DNA of 64,000 nt from CAYZGU01 sp964478165 (GTDB lineage: Bacteria > Poribacteria > WGA-4E > JAJDTR01): NCBI GenBank assembly GCA_964478165.1, contig CAYZGU010000021.1, forward strand, positions 62,001-126,000, given 5' to 3'. The notes under the pieces were generated by a model. The model did no database searches and was not told the DNA's origin. It was given only the letters and a program-made list of their open reading frames with translations. Shown here piece after piece: positions 56,786 through 64,000 of the stretch (positions within the stretch are counted from its first letter, which is position 1; each line of letters begins with the position of its first letter). Made by a program: the position numbers and the translations under genes.

Positions 56786-58147
56786 TAGACATTTCGTGGC
56801 AAAGCATGTCTATCACAGATAGGCTGTGGGTTTGACTGAGTTCAAGGAACAATAAATGATAGCACATTTTCAGAAGGGATTGCAAGTGCAAAGGTTTGCG
56901 TGTAGGGCTCCTGCGGAATAGTTGGATAAATCGCTAGGTTCTGCTGGTGTTGATGCGTCTTGGCGCGCGCCTGGGTATTCATGGGGGGATGTAGAAAATC
57001 AGCATCGATTTATTCAGATTGAAAATTGCACATCGGTTCTACAAATAGATAGCGTGTTGTTGGACAGGGCTGCGGTATCGGGGACTCTGTGTGGTTTAAA
57101 ACTGCTTGTGTATTGGCTGCATGTGTCGCCTAACGGCGGTCGAACGATGCTTCCATCGTCTCCAATTCGGATTAAGAAGGGGTTAAATCGCGGGTGGTCT
57201 GCTCTCTCGCCCTCACTGATAGTGGATTTATGAGTGTGTCACAGACGAGTGTGATTCTCCATGTTCCATGCTGTCATGGCTTGTAGTTTTCGCCAATCCT
57301 CAAAAGGCGTGAATATGTTGCACAGGCGTTACCATTCTAGCCACGATGAAGCTGAGAGGCCTGTTCGTCATTGGGGAGGTTTTAGGCCCCACATGGTAAA
57401 TAATTGTAACGAATTAACCCATCAGGTGTGAGATTATGATTGAAGCTCGAAACAAGTGTCGTGTCGGCGGCTTCATACACCAAAAGTTGAAGTGCTGGGA
57501 AACGGATGGGTGCCAAAAGGACATCCGGTGCCTTTATGAGATTCGTGCTGTTTCATTTTTGCGCTGAGTTGGTCGCTGGTTTGTATCTTGTCAGTCAGGT
57601 GCTGCAATCCAGGGACTTGCTTGGCGAGTGCGTGCTGAGATTCAAGTGTCCGACGAAGTGTGCGGTTCGTAAATCCGTTATAGATCCAACCGCTCCGACC
57701 ATCAAGTTCTTAAGCGCGGAAATGGAAGAAGTTGAGTCGAGGGTTACGACGGATTTCGTCGCATGTTCGAATTTTAAATCGACAAAGCCATTTGAAAGTT
57801 TTACAAGATAGTCTAAGTTTGATGTGCCCATTATCCAAATGGTCTAAGGTGGTGTCGGCTAGCTAGACGGTCGCACTATGAAGGGTGAAGACTGTCTTTC
57901 CGATGTGAGCGGATGTGCCATGACTAGGTCACTATTGCTAACTACCTAGTCGAGGCTGGCATGGTTGGCGGAAACGAAAGTTGTGTAGCAAGCGCGTATG
58001 AGATTTGCCAATTCCGCAGCCTTTCCCTTGAAAACCCGAGGATGGGCTGGGTATCATTAACTGCACGTGGCAGTTCAATGTTCTAAATTATTGGTCGGAA
58101 CGGCAGAAACTGATTCGCGACCGGTGCGCCAAAACTAGGGGGAGATT
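56786..58147. other. 1.4 kb upstream of yggS without an intact gene
   Basis: The plus strand between about 57430 and 57830 reads as broken coding sequence (for example IEARNKCRVGGFIHQKLKCW, then VRAEIQVSDEVCGS and VEGYDGFRRMFEF in one frame split by stops). I cannot name the family. The remaining sequence shows nothing. Confidence 0.4.
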
Positions 58148-58486
58148 ATGTATTCAATTTTCGTGACCATTGATGTCAAGCCAGAGAATATCGATGAATT
58201 CGCGCAGGCAAGTTTGGGAGATGCGCAGGGTTCCGTGCGAGATGAACCTGGCTGCTTTCGATTCGACATTCATCAGGACACATCTGTACCCTCGCGGTTT
58301 TACCTTTACGAGGTATACTACGATGAGACTGCGTTTCAAGCTCACCTGGAATCTCCCCACTTTAGAAAGTGGATTTCACTTGTGAAACCGATGTTCGATG
58401 GCGAGATGGGAAAAATTGTGATGAATACGTTGTTTCCGTCCGATGCAGGATGGGAAGCGCAGAAACCCGTGCTTATCAACTGGTAG
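58148..58486 (+). CDS. Antibiotic-biosynthesis-monooxygenase (ABM) domain protein
   Basis: The 112-residue protein is a single dimeric ferredoxin-like ABM domain: SIFVTIDVKPENIDEFAQA, VRDEPGCFRFDIHQD, FYLYEVYYDETAFQAHLESP and HFRKWISLV. Members include quinol monooxygenase YgiN, LsrG and small heme-degrading enzymes, so a specific reaction cannot be given. GGGGGAG sits just ahead of the ATG. It stands alone and is followed by a very strong hairpin. Confidence 0.88.
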   Translation: MYSIFVTIDVKPENIDEFAQASLGDAQGSVRDEPGCFRFDIHQDTSVPSRFYLYEVYYDETAFQAHLESPHFRKWISLVKPMFDGEMGKIVMNTLFPSDAGWEAQKPVLINW

Positions 58487-58578
58487 GTGGCAGGTCTCGG
58501 CTCATCTGGCATGATAATCAAACGATTTCTCAGAATGGTGTTTTGTGTTTCGCTGGGCCGAAAGCTGTATTATGATGT

Positions 58579-58630
58579 AGGCCTGACGCATTGTTTCCCT
58601 GGTCAAGGTGGGAAACAATGCGTCAGGCCT
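58579..58630 (+). terminator. 21-bp perfect hairpin after the ABM gene
   Basis: The 21 bases at 58579-58599 (start AGGCCTGACGCATTG) pair exactly with 58610-58630 across a 10-base loop. It lies about 90 bases after the ABM stop. No T-run follows on either side. Confidence 0.75.
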
Positions 58631-58639
58631 ATTATAAGG

Positions 58640-59201
58640 CATCTTCGACGACGTTGTTGATACCAACAGCCAATCTCGCTTCAGTCTACGGATAGGTTGG
58701 ATAACTCTGTGGCTGCTCCATGGTGATAGTAATTAATGCAGCAGGTTGCGACCGATGAAACCTTGGTGTAAGTCTCCGGTTGGCGAGTGAGGCCTTGGTC
58801 TAGAAGCATGAATACGCAGCTCGATCTGGAAGGAATTTAGATGTCTCGAATCCCTGTTCCGCTCGACTGAATAAAATTTCTCTTGTGATTCTGCGGATAA
58901 TGCCGTGCTAGAAGATTTGGGCTACATGTTTGTTGCGATTGAAGAAAATTGATGCGTTCCGGATGATTGAGCGGACGACATGAGAAACCTAAATTTTCAT
59001 TCCACACGATTGCGAAAACAAGACAAGAACGTGTGACGTTCGCGCTGTTTCTGCGTTTAGAAGCTGATTCCTCCTACAAGAGAAGCGAGTGTTCATGATT
59101 CAGCCTCTTATGACGCCTATTTCTCGGTCAGAGTAAATCTTGGTCACGCATTGACTACTGTTTTCGATTAGGTCACAAAGCGATTAACTATATTCTTGAT
59201 T
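58640..59201. other. 0.56 kb intergenic stretch
   Basis: I see no coding signal and no clear regulatory site here. Confidence 0.5.
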
Positions 59202-60254
59202 CTAAAAGGAATAGGCCGTTGTCACGGACAGAGTTTGATTCTGCTCAAAGGTATCACTGCTTTCTACGAGTGTTTGTCCGTGAAACGGTATGAGCCCGTC
59301 AATGTGCAAGAGAACAGCGTCTGCCGCATCGATGCTGATACCGATTGTGGCTAGATGGGAAATCAAACCGGAATTCTTGTCTTGTTCTCCGTCCCAATGG
59401 GCATAAGACTGGACAAGTCCAGAATAACCAACGTGCAATGCCATCCAGGCGTTCACCCTGTATCTAACCTCCGCCCTACCGCTAAGTTCAACCGAGTGAC
59501 GATATGTCTTGCTGTTTTTATAAAATGGGAAACTGCCATGTGCTGTGGCGGCCACCGAAGTACGACCGGTTACCGGAGTGCTGTAGTTGAATCCTAGCAA
59601 CGGGTTGAAAGTGCCGCTGCCAAATTGGATATGAAGATGTTTCTGCCCTGCGTTTCCAAGTTTCCATGGGTCATCTTCCGTTTTGCCGATTGGAATACTC
59701 GTACCGATGGAGACGACGAGGTGGTCATCATCGGTCAGTACACCAAAACATTGTCGAGAAATTAAAAAGCTGCAGTCGGAAAATCCGCGGTACACTTCAT
59801 CGCGGTGGTGAATCTGTTGGTTTCTGAGGATTGCTGCACGCTCATCAGGCGTCGTGGGTGCAATCGCTTCTACAGAGGCCTTTTGGTTCTTAATGTCATA
59901 TAGGGCATTGAAACGCAAGATTAAATCGTTGGCCAAGCGATATGCGGTTCCCAATCCAATCCGAAGAGTGTTAAGAGAGACGAGATGTCTGTGGAGAGGT
60001 GCTTCTTGAATTACCTCACCTGAAGGCGAAAGTGCTTGCGTTGACAGGTGGCCACCGTCTGCGTTAAATCCTCGTAGGATGTTAATTGATAATTGAAAAT
60101 CGTCAATGGTTTCGGAAGTCCAACTGACTTCGCCAATCCCGGGGTGCGGAATTATGGGATTGCTTCAGGCTCCTCACGGTTGTTGAGTCATTACTTCGGA
60201 TTGGGAGTAGAATAAAAGGAAGGCGATTGTCCAAACATAGAGCTTTATTTTCAT
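59202..60254 (-). pseudogene. Outer-membrane beta-barrel protein with two in-frame TGA codons
   Basis: Reading from ATG 60254 gives a signal peptide (MKIKLYVWTIAFLLFYSQSE), then MTQQP, TGA (60176-60174), Gly-Ala, TGA (60167-60165), and then about 320 further residues in the same frame to the stop at 59202: SNPIIPHPGIGEVSW, INILRGFNADGGHLSTQAL, NTLRIGLGTAYRLANDLILR, a barrel-like body and the end VTTAYSF with a terminal Phe. The layout resembles meta-pathway/DUF3187-type outer-membrane proteins. TGA is an ordinary stop elsewhere in this window (ureE, for instance), so the gene is most likely disabled by nonsense changes near its start. A shorter protein from TTG 59954 would lack a signal peptide. 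Confidence 0.7.
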
Positions 60255-60486
60255 AATTTGTCTTTCTGTTAGTTACGCGCCAAATCAGGAAAGCCCATTT
60301 GGCTAATTCTGTGGACTTAATCGTCGGGTAGGCGCATAGTCCTGGAGTACCATGGCTCTGGCGTGGTCCGAGTAATCTTGTCGAACGTTGCCGAGCGCTG
60401 CTGGGGGGCTCTTGGGTTGCCTGACACGGTTACCGCTTACACTATATGCGGCCAAATGTTTGTTGCCCGATCTTGATTGTGTTCAA

Positions 60487-60526
60487 ACTCCGTGTTTAAG
60501 TGTGTAGATTCGCTTAAACACGGAGT
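60487..60526. repeat. Inverted repeat, 14-16 bp arms
   Basis: ACTCCGTGTTTAAG (60487-60500) pairs exactly with 60513-60526; one wobble and one further pair extend the stem into the loop. Confidence 0.8.
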
Positions 60527-60544
60527 CGGGTAGAATTGGGAATC

Positions 60545-60573
60545 GGGTTGTGGAAATTGGATTTCCACAACCC
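60545..60573. repeat. Inverted repeat, 13 bp arms, 3-base loop
   Basis: GGGTTGTGGAAAT (60545-60557) pairs exactly with 60561-60573. It lies only 18 bases after the previous hairpin, giving two stacked hairpins in tandem. Confidence 0.8.
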
Positions 60574-60791
60574 CTACGGCAACGAGCCCTCTGTAGGGCT
60601 GAGTTGTTGTTTCAAACAGTTGATGCTGTTGACGAAGTTTTTCTTCAGGATTTGGGTGGCAATTCATCACTCGCTTGTGAGTTTAAAACTTGAGGAGGAT
60701 ATAGCCCTTTCAAATTGAGAAAAAGAACCCTAACCGCGTTAGCTTCGGGCTGCATAATGAGGATTTGTTGCTATCCGATAAAGTGGATCGG

Positions 60792-60829
60792 CACCAATGT
60801 GTCGGTGTAAACGAAGCGACGCATTGGTG
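60792..60829 (+). repeat. Inverted repeat, 13 bp arms, followed by T-rich DNA
   Basis: CACCAATGTGTCG (60792-60804) pairs with CGACGCATTGGTG (60817-60829) with one G-T wobble. The plus strand then reads CCTTAATTTCTTTT, so it could terminate a plus-strand transcript, yet no plus-strand gene lies upstream within 2 kb. Confidence 0.7.
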
Positions 60830-61059
60830 TCCTTAATTTCTTTTCGTTGTGGTGAATTTTCTGCTTGCAGATGATTATGTTAAAGCTATTCCTCTTTTGG
60901 TTTTGGCGACATCAATCAGATGAGTCTCGTCAGTGCTGTTGTACAAACCCCGTAAGTTAGTAAAAGTTCAAAAAAAGATTGATTGTCATTGATTTTTCGG
61001 TGGTGCACCCCTCGATTTCATGGTAAAATAGCAGCTCAAAACTTTCTTGGAGATGAGAG

Positions 61060-61890
61060 ATGATGGCCTATGTACTTGAAGATGAGTTTGGAGATATTAT
61101 TAGGAAAGCAAGGAACGGGAAAAAAATGAGTTTGGGCCAGGTCGCTAGCTGCGCGGATATAACAGATGGCCAGCTGACTCAGATGGAAAACTATGCGCTG
61201 GCTCCAACGGAAAGTCAGGTTTACAAGATTGCCCAAGGTTTGGGGCTTCACGGAACGAAGTTGCTCGACATTGCTATGAGACGATGGAATCCCGCACCGC
61301 TAGATACTGAATCTGACGAGAGTCTGGAGGTTGTGACGGTTAGCGCGGAGGTTGGTGGTTATCCGGTCAATGCCTATCTGCTTGTGTGTAAAAGAACCAA
61401 TGCAACAGCTATCATTGATACTGCTGCCCATCCTGGTATTATTCTTCAGAGAGTTGAAGAAATTGGTGTTAAACCAACCATGATACTCTTAACACACGCT
61501 CATAGCGACCACGCTGATGGCCTTCCGGTTCTTGAGAAGGCGACAGGTTGTCCCGCTTACATCCATGCGAACGAACCGAAACCGCCTAGCCTGGGTTCAC
61601 TGCGGACGTTGATGCATGGTGATGAGCTCCCGGTTGGCGAGCTCATTGTGAGGGTACTTGACACACCGGGACATTCGCCGGGTGGATGTAGTTTTTATGC
61701 TGGTCCCGTTGCGGTGGCGGGTGATGCTATATTTGCCGGCTCGATTGGAGCTCCGAATATCTCGTACGACGATGAGATTAGTAGTGTTCGCGACCACCTG
61801 CTCTCGCTTCCGGATGACGTGAGACTTTTTCCTGGACACGGACCGTCGAGCACGGTTGCTGAAGAGAAGGAACACAATCCATTCTTTTGA
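61060..61890 (+). CDS. XRE-type HTH fused to a metallo-beta-lactamase-fold hydrolase
   Basis: The first 70 residues are an XRE-like helix-turn-helix: EFGDIIRKARNGKKMSLGQV, DGQLTQMENYALAPTESQVY and KIAQGLGL. The remaining 200 are a glyoxalase II-like metallo-hydrolase with all metal motifs: LLTHAHSDHADG, LDTPGHSPGGCSFY, AVAGDAIF and LFPGHGPSST. The protein may act as a regulator with a bound metal or substrate sensor, or as an enzyme that controls its own gene. GGAGATGAG precedes ATG 61060; ATG 61063 is possible. It stands alone, converging with the GspC-like gene. Confidence 0.88.
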   Translation: MMAYVLEDEFGDIIRKARNGKKMSLGQVASCADITDGQLTQMENYALAPTESQVYKIAQGLGLHGTKLLDIAMRRWNPAPLDTESDESLEVVTVSAEVGGYPVNAYLLVCKRTNATAIIDTAAHPGIILQRVEEIGVKPTMILLTHAHSDHADGLPVLEKATGCPAYIHANEPKPPSLGSLRTLMHGDELPVGELIVRVLDTPGHSPGGCSFYAGPVAVAGDAIFAGSIGAPNISYDDEISSVRDHLLSLPDDVRLFPGHGPSSTVAEEKEHNPFF

Positions 61891-61994
61891 TCTCAATCTT
61901 ACATTTTAGCAAGAGCAGCTTTTGCAAAGTAGCGGACTGGCGAAGAAAAATCGTGGCTTGGTTCACGAGAGAAGAGCAATTTCCCGCTCGAATA

Positions 61995-62804
61995 CTACTT
62001 CGTTTGGGGGCGCTCGCGGCCCCGAACTCTTCTCTTGCCTTGGTTTGTTTCGCCATCCCGACTGGAGAAATCGGGGCCGCCGCGCCGCCGAAAATTTTGA
62101 ATCATGCGCCGTCGTTCTTGTGGGGAAGCCCCGCGAAATTGCTTCCACATGTCTCGCATCTTATCTTCCTCTTGAGCGTAATTTCGATGTTTCTTAGTGT
62201 CCTTATCCCCGTCTTTTCCCTTGGAAGAAGCATTTTTTGACCTTGTTTTTGAACTTGCATGGGATGTTTGCTTTTTGTGGTTATACGCACTACTGGCATT
62301 GAGAAATTGGTTAGAATCAGGTTTGAGCTTAAGAGATTTTCCTCTTTTACTTAATTTCACCATATTTGGTTTGATGTCTTCTACGACCGCATCGCCAATG
62401 GTCTGACCGACAGTGACCGTATGATATCGCTTGGATCGGCGCTCCATTAGGAAGGCTTTTGCAATCTGGCTATCTGATTCAATCAGAGTACCAATTAGAG
62501 TATATTCTGTGTTATTACTCGGCCGAATCCAACCTAGTGGGCGGAATAGGTTGTTCTCGATAATGGGACGATAGAAATTGGCGGCACCTTCGGACCACGA
62601 TCTGCGTGACTGTGCTCGCCGGTTCCCTTGCGCGTCATCGTGCCGATCTCTAACAACCTGTTCTGACTCTTTAGGCCGTTTCTTGGGGTTATTGTCGTGC
62701 CGGTTCTGGGCAAGTAGCTCAGTGTTGTAGAAGGTCCATGCCAGCAAGAATGCGGCAATGGTTCTAGTCAAGAGTGTCCATGGGATTTCTGATGTTTTTT
62801 TCAT
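61995..62804 (-). CDS. Orphan GspC-like type II secretion protein
   Basis: The 269-residue protein has one N-terminal span (LLTRTIAAFLLAWTFYNTEL), a polar linker, then an HR-like domain: PIIENNLFRPLGWIRP, YTLIGTLIESDSQIAKAFLM, YHTVTVGQTIGDAVVEDIKP and VKLSKRGKSLKLKP. This matches GspC/PilP homology regions that contact the secretin N0 domain. The last 100 residues are a very basic, Lys-, Arg- and Ser-rich tail with no PDZ or coiled coil. ATG 62804 (MKKTSEIP) is preferred to 62819. It is absent from the gsp operon, so it is a good candidate for the missing GspC. Confidence 0.72.
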   Translation of the reverse strand: MKKTSEIPWTLLTRTIAAFLLAWTFYNTELLAQNRHDNNPKKRPKESEQVVRDRHDDAQGNRRAQSRRSWSEGAANFYRPIIENNLFRPLGWIRPSNNTEYTLIGTLIESDSQIAKAFLMERRSKRYHTVTVGQTIGDAVVEDIKPNMVKLSKRGKSLKLKPDSNQFLNASSAYNHKKQTSHASSKTRSKNASSKGKDGDKDTKKHRNYAQEEDKMRDMWKQFRGASPQERRRMIQNFRRRGGPDFSSRDGETNQGKRRVRGRERPQTK

Positions 62805-63120
62805 TATGGTGCCTCGCATTGCCTTGATTAACTAGATTTACATGATAGAATTGTTTTCAGAATTGTTTTCATGAGGTATTTTTCACTTAATAAAAATCAG
62901 ACGTATCTTCAACCGGTCATGTTTAGTAGATGTTCTACTTGACAGGACGAACATTTCTTGTTAGGTCTGCACCCATTATTATGATTCTTATCTAAACAGC
63001 ACTGGATTGAAAGTGGGCGATCCTCTACTTCCAGAGTATGATCGACGATTCCAGTGGTGCTTCGGTGTACCTACATAACCTGTCCAACACTATTTTGCCC
63101 TAGGAGGCTTGTGCAAACAT
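62805..63120. other. Divergent intergenic region between the GspC-like gene and purE
   Basis: Promoters for both divergent genes should lie here. GAATTGTTTTCA is repeated in tandem at 62848-62871. AGGAGG at 63102-63107 is the likely purE ribosome binding site. No gene is seen. Confidence 0.6.
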
Positions 63121-63654
63121 ATGATGCTCAAAGATTTGTCTTCAGAAACCCCTCTTGTTAGCATTGTAATGGGAAGCGATTCAGATCTCGATCGAATGGC
63201 CGAATCTGCAAAGATTTTAGACCAGTTCGAGGTTCCGTATGAGATTACCATCTCATCTGCCCATCGTTCGCCCGAAACCACGGTGAAATACGCTAAAACA
63301 GCGAAAGCTCGCGGAATCCAAATCATCATCTCGGGTGCTGGACGAGCGGCTCACCTGGCAGGCGTGATTGCCGCCCATACCACACTCCCAGTCATTGGTG
63401 TTCCAATTGATGGCGGGCCGCTGAGTGGAATCGACGCGCTGTATTCTACTGTGCAGATGCCGCCGGGGATTCCTGTCGCGACGATGGCAATCGGATCAGG
63501 TGGTGCGCGAAATGCGGCTATTTTTGCATTGCAAATTCTCGGTCTTAGATTCCCAGAAATTCAGTCGAAGCTAGACGCCTATAAGGTAGAGTTGAGTGAA
63601 GGGGTTTCTCAGAAAGCCGCTAGACTGGCTGAGGTTGGGTACAAGAATTACTAG
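63121..63654 (+). CDS. purE: N5-carboxyaminoimidazole ribonucleotide mutase PurE
   Basis: PurE moves the carboxyl group in purine synthesis. The roughly 177-residue protein has VSIVMGSDSDLDRMAESAKIL, the active-site loop ISSAHRSPETTVKYA, IISGAGRAAHLAGVIAAHT, LPVIGVPIDGGPLSGIDAL and VATMAIGSGGARNAAIFALQ. I take ATG 63121; ATG 63124 or a TTG at 63109 are possible, and AGGAGG lies 13 bases ahead of 63121. purK is not in the window to the right. Confidence 0.95.
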   Translation: MMLKDLSSETPLVSIVMGSDSDLDRMAESAKILDQFEVPYEITISSAHRSPETTVKYAKTAKARGIQIIISGAGRAAHLAGVIAAHTTLPVIGVPIDGGPLSGIDALYSTVQMPPGIPVATMAIGSGGARNAAIFALQILGLRFPEIQSKLDAYKVELSEGVSQKAARLAEVGYKNY

Positions 63655-63664
63655 GGTTTGAGCT

Positions 63665-64000
63665 TTAGAATTCCCTTCTTCGGCCCGTTCGAATGAGTAA
63701 ACTGGAGATATGGAGGAGTGCCAACCCACGCAGTATCGTGTGTATCTGAATCCCAACGTCAGGAATTGCGAGTTCGAGTGGAAAAGGTACAATCGGTGCT
63801 AGAAATACATATCCTGATAAGCGATTTTTATTTGCAATTAGTGCCAAACCAAAACATAGGCACGTAATGACGCAGAAAAACGTGCTTGTTAGCGAAAGTG
63901 CTTCCGAGAATTCCCTAAGTACGGAGTAGATTGCTAGGGCCATGTCCTTGGTACCGGGATCGCTGTGCAATAGCCCTAATGACTGCAGCGGGGCAGTTTG
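63665..64000 (-). CDS. Partial membrane protein, cut by the window edge
   Basis: The minus-strand frame is open from the window edge to a stop at 63665, giving at least 111 residues. It has hydrophobic stretches LTSTFFCVITCLCFGLALIA, VFLAPIVPFPLELAI and TILRGLALLHISSLLI. The piece before the first, DMALAIYSVLREFSEALSL, is amphipathic. I thought of the MotA/TolQ/ExbB family but the match is not good enough. Whether it is intact depends on sequence outside the window. Confidence 0.4.
   Translation of the reverse strand, partial: QTAPLQSLGLLHSDPGTKDMALAIYSVLREFSEALSLTSTFFCVITCLCFGLALIANKNRLSGYVFLAPIVPFPLELAIPDVGIQIHTILRGLALLHISSLLIRTGRRREF

Larger units (their letters stand above)
60255..61059. 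other. 0.8 kb intergenic stretch with several hairpins
   Basis: No gene is seen. The stretch holds three strong inverted repeats listed separately (60487-60526, 60545-60573, 60792-60829). GGAGATGAG at the right end is the ribosome binding site of the XRE-MBL gene. Confidence 0.6.

Noticed and set aside
57430..57830. A short new gene on the plus strand
   Set aside because: Stops interrupt each frame and no start with a ribosome binding site is present; at best it is a decayed remnant.
60165..60176. Selenocysteine pair encoded by TGA-Gly-Ala-TGA
   Set aside because: No SECIS-like hairpin is evident directly after the codons, the position right behind a signal peptide is atypical, and decay is common in this window; recorded as nonsense instead.
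60487..60829. CRISPR-like array
   Set aside because: The repeats are inverted, of different sequence, and have no regular spacing or direct repetition.
63665..64000. MotA/TolQ/ExbB proton channel
   Set aside because: The glycine pattern and pore segment of that family are not convincing in the visible part, so the gene is left unnamed.

Overview
The window is about 47% GC by eye and carries no rRNA, tRNA, CRISPR array or intact insertion sequence that I can see. The gene content (LamG and NHL-repeat proteins, a Gfo/Idh/MocA oxidoreductase, an enolase-superfamily protein, an M19 dipeptidase variant, a PhyH remnant, urea transport plus urease, and a Gram-negative type II secretion system) suggests a marine or sponge-associated bacterium of the Candidatus Poribacteria kind. 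That assignment is inference from gene style; no phylogenetic marker was tested.

Layout. (1) 1-9881, plus strand: a nitrogen-from-urea locus, urtB (cut by the window edge), urtC, urtD, urtE, ureD, ureA, ureB, ureC, ureE, ureF, ureG. It is broken by a 0.9 kb non-coding stretch between ureA and ureB. (2) 10400-15069: an outer-membrane barrel protein, a small DsrE-like Cys protein, a lipoprotein and an AGCS alanine/glycine:cation symporter behind a structured, terminator-containing leader. (3) 15293-35434: a loose accessory region with intact single genes (CstA, MFS transporter, metallophosphoesterase with polysaccharide deacetylase, M19 dipeptidase, LamG, Gfo/Idh/MocA, 12-blade NHL protein, enolase-superfamily protein, aldo/keto reductase). 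Between them lie remnants of dead genes: a LivM-type permease, a possible BNR/GH32-like protein, a Rieske protein, a PhyH dioxygenase and an SDR. (4) 35486-49490, minus strand: a ten-gene type II secretion operon in the order E-F-G-H-I-J-K-L-M-D, with unusual architectures (a 998-residue secretin with six N-domain repeats, a PilM-PilN-like GspL, a GspK with several ComEA-like Asn-Thr-Ala motifs, and a 550-residue GspM-position protein). (5) 50499-56785, minus strand: housekeeping genes yggS, proC, yggT, lspA, a small membrane protein, def, fmt, a PASTA protein and rpe. (6) 58148-64000: an ABM-domain protein, an outer-membrane protein gene with two in-frame TGA codons, an XRE-metallo-beta-lactamase fusion, an orphan GspC-like gene, purE and a partial membrane protein.

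How the parts fit. The urt and ure genes would import urea and convert it to ammonia and CO2; the barrel protein downstream could be a matching pore (inference). The type II operon lacks gspC in place, and the gene at 61995-62804, 12 kb upstream of gspE, looks like the missing inner-membrane partner of the secretin. The accessory region reads as a catabolic gene bank under decay: at least five recognisable coding remnants in about 19 kb, plus long intergenic stretches. Long, perfect hairpins without U-tracts recur in the intergenic regions.
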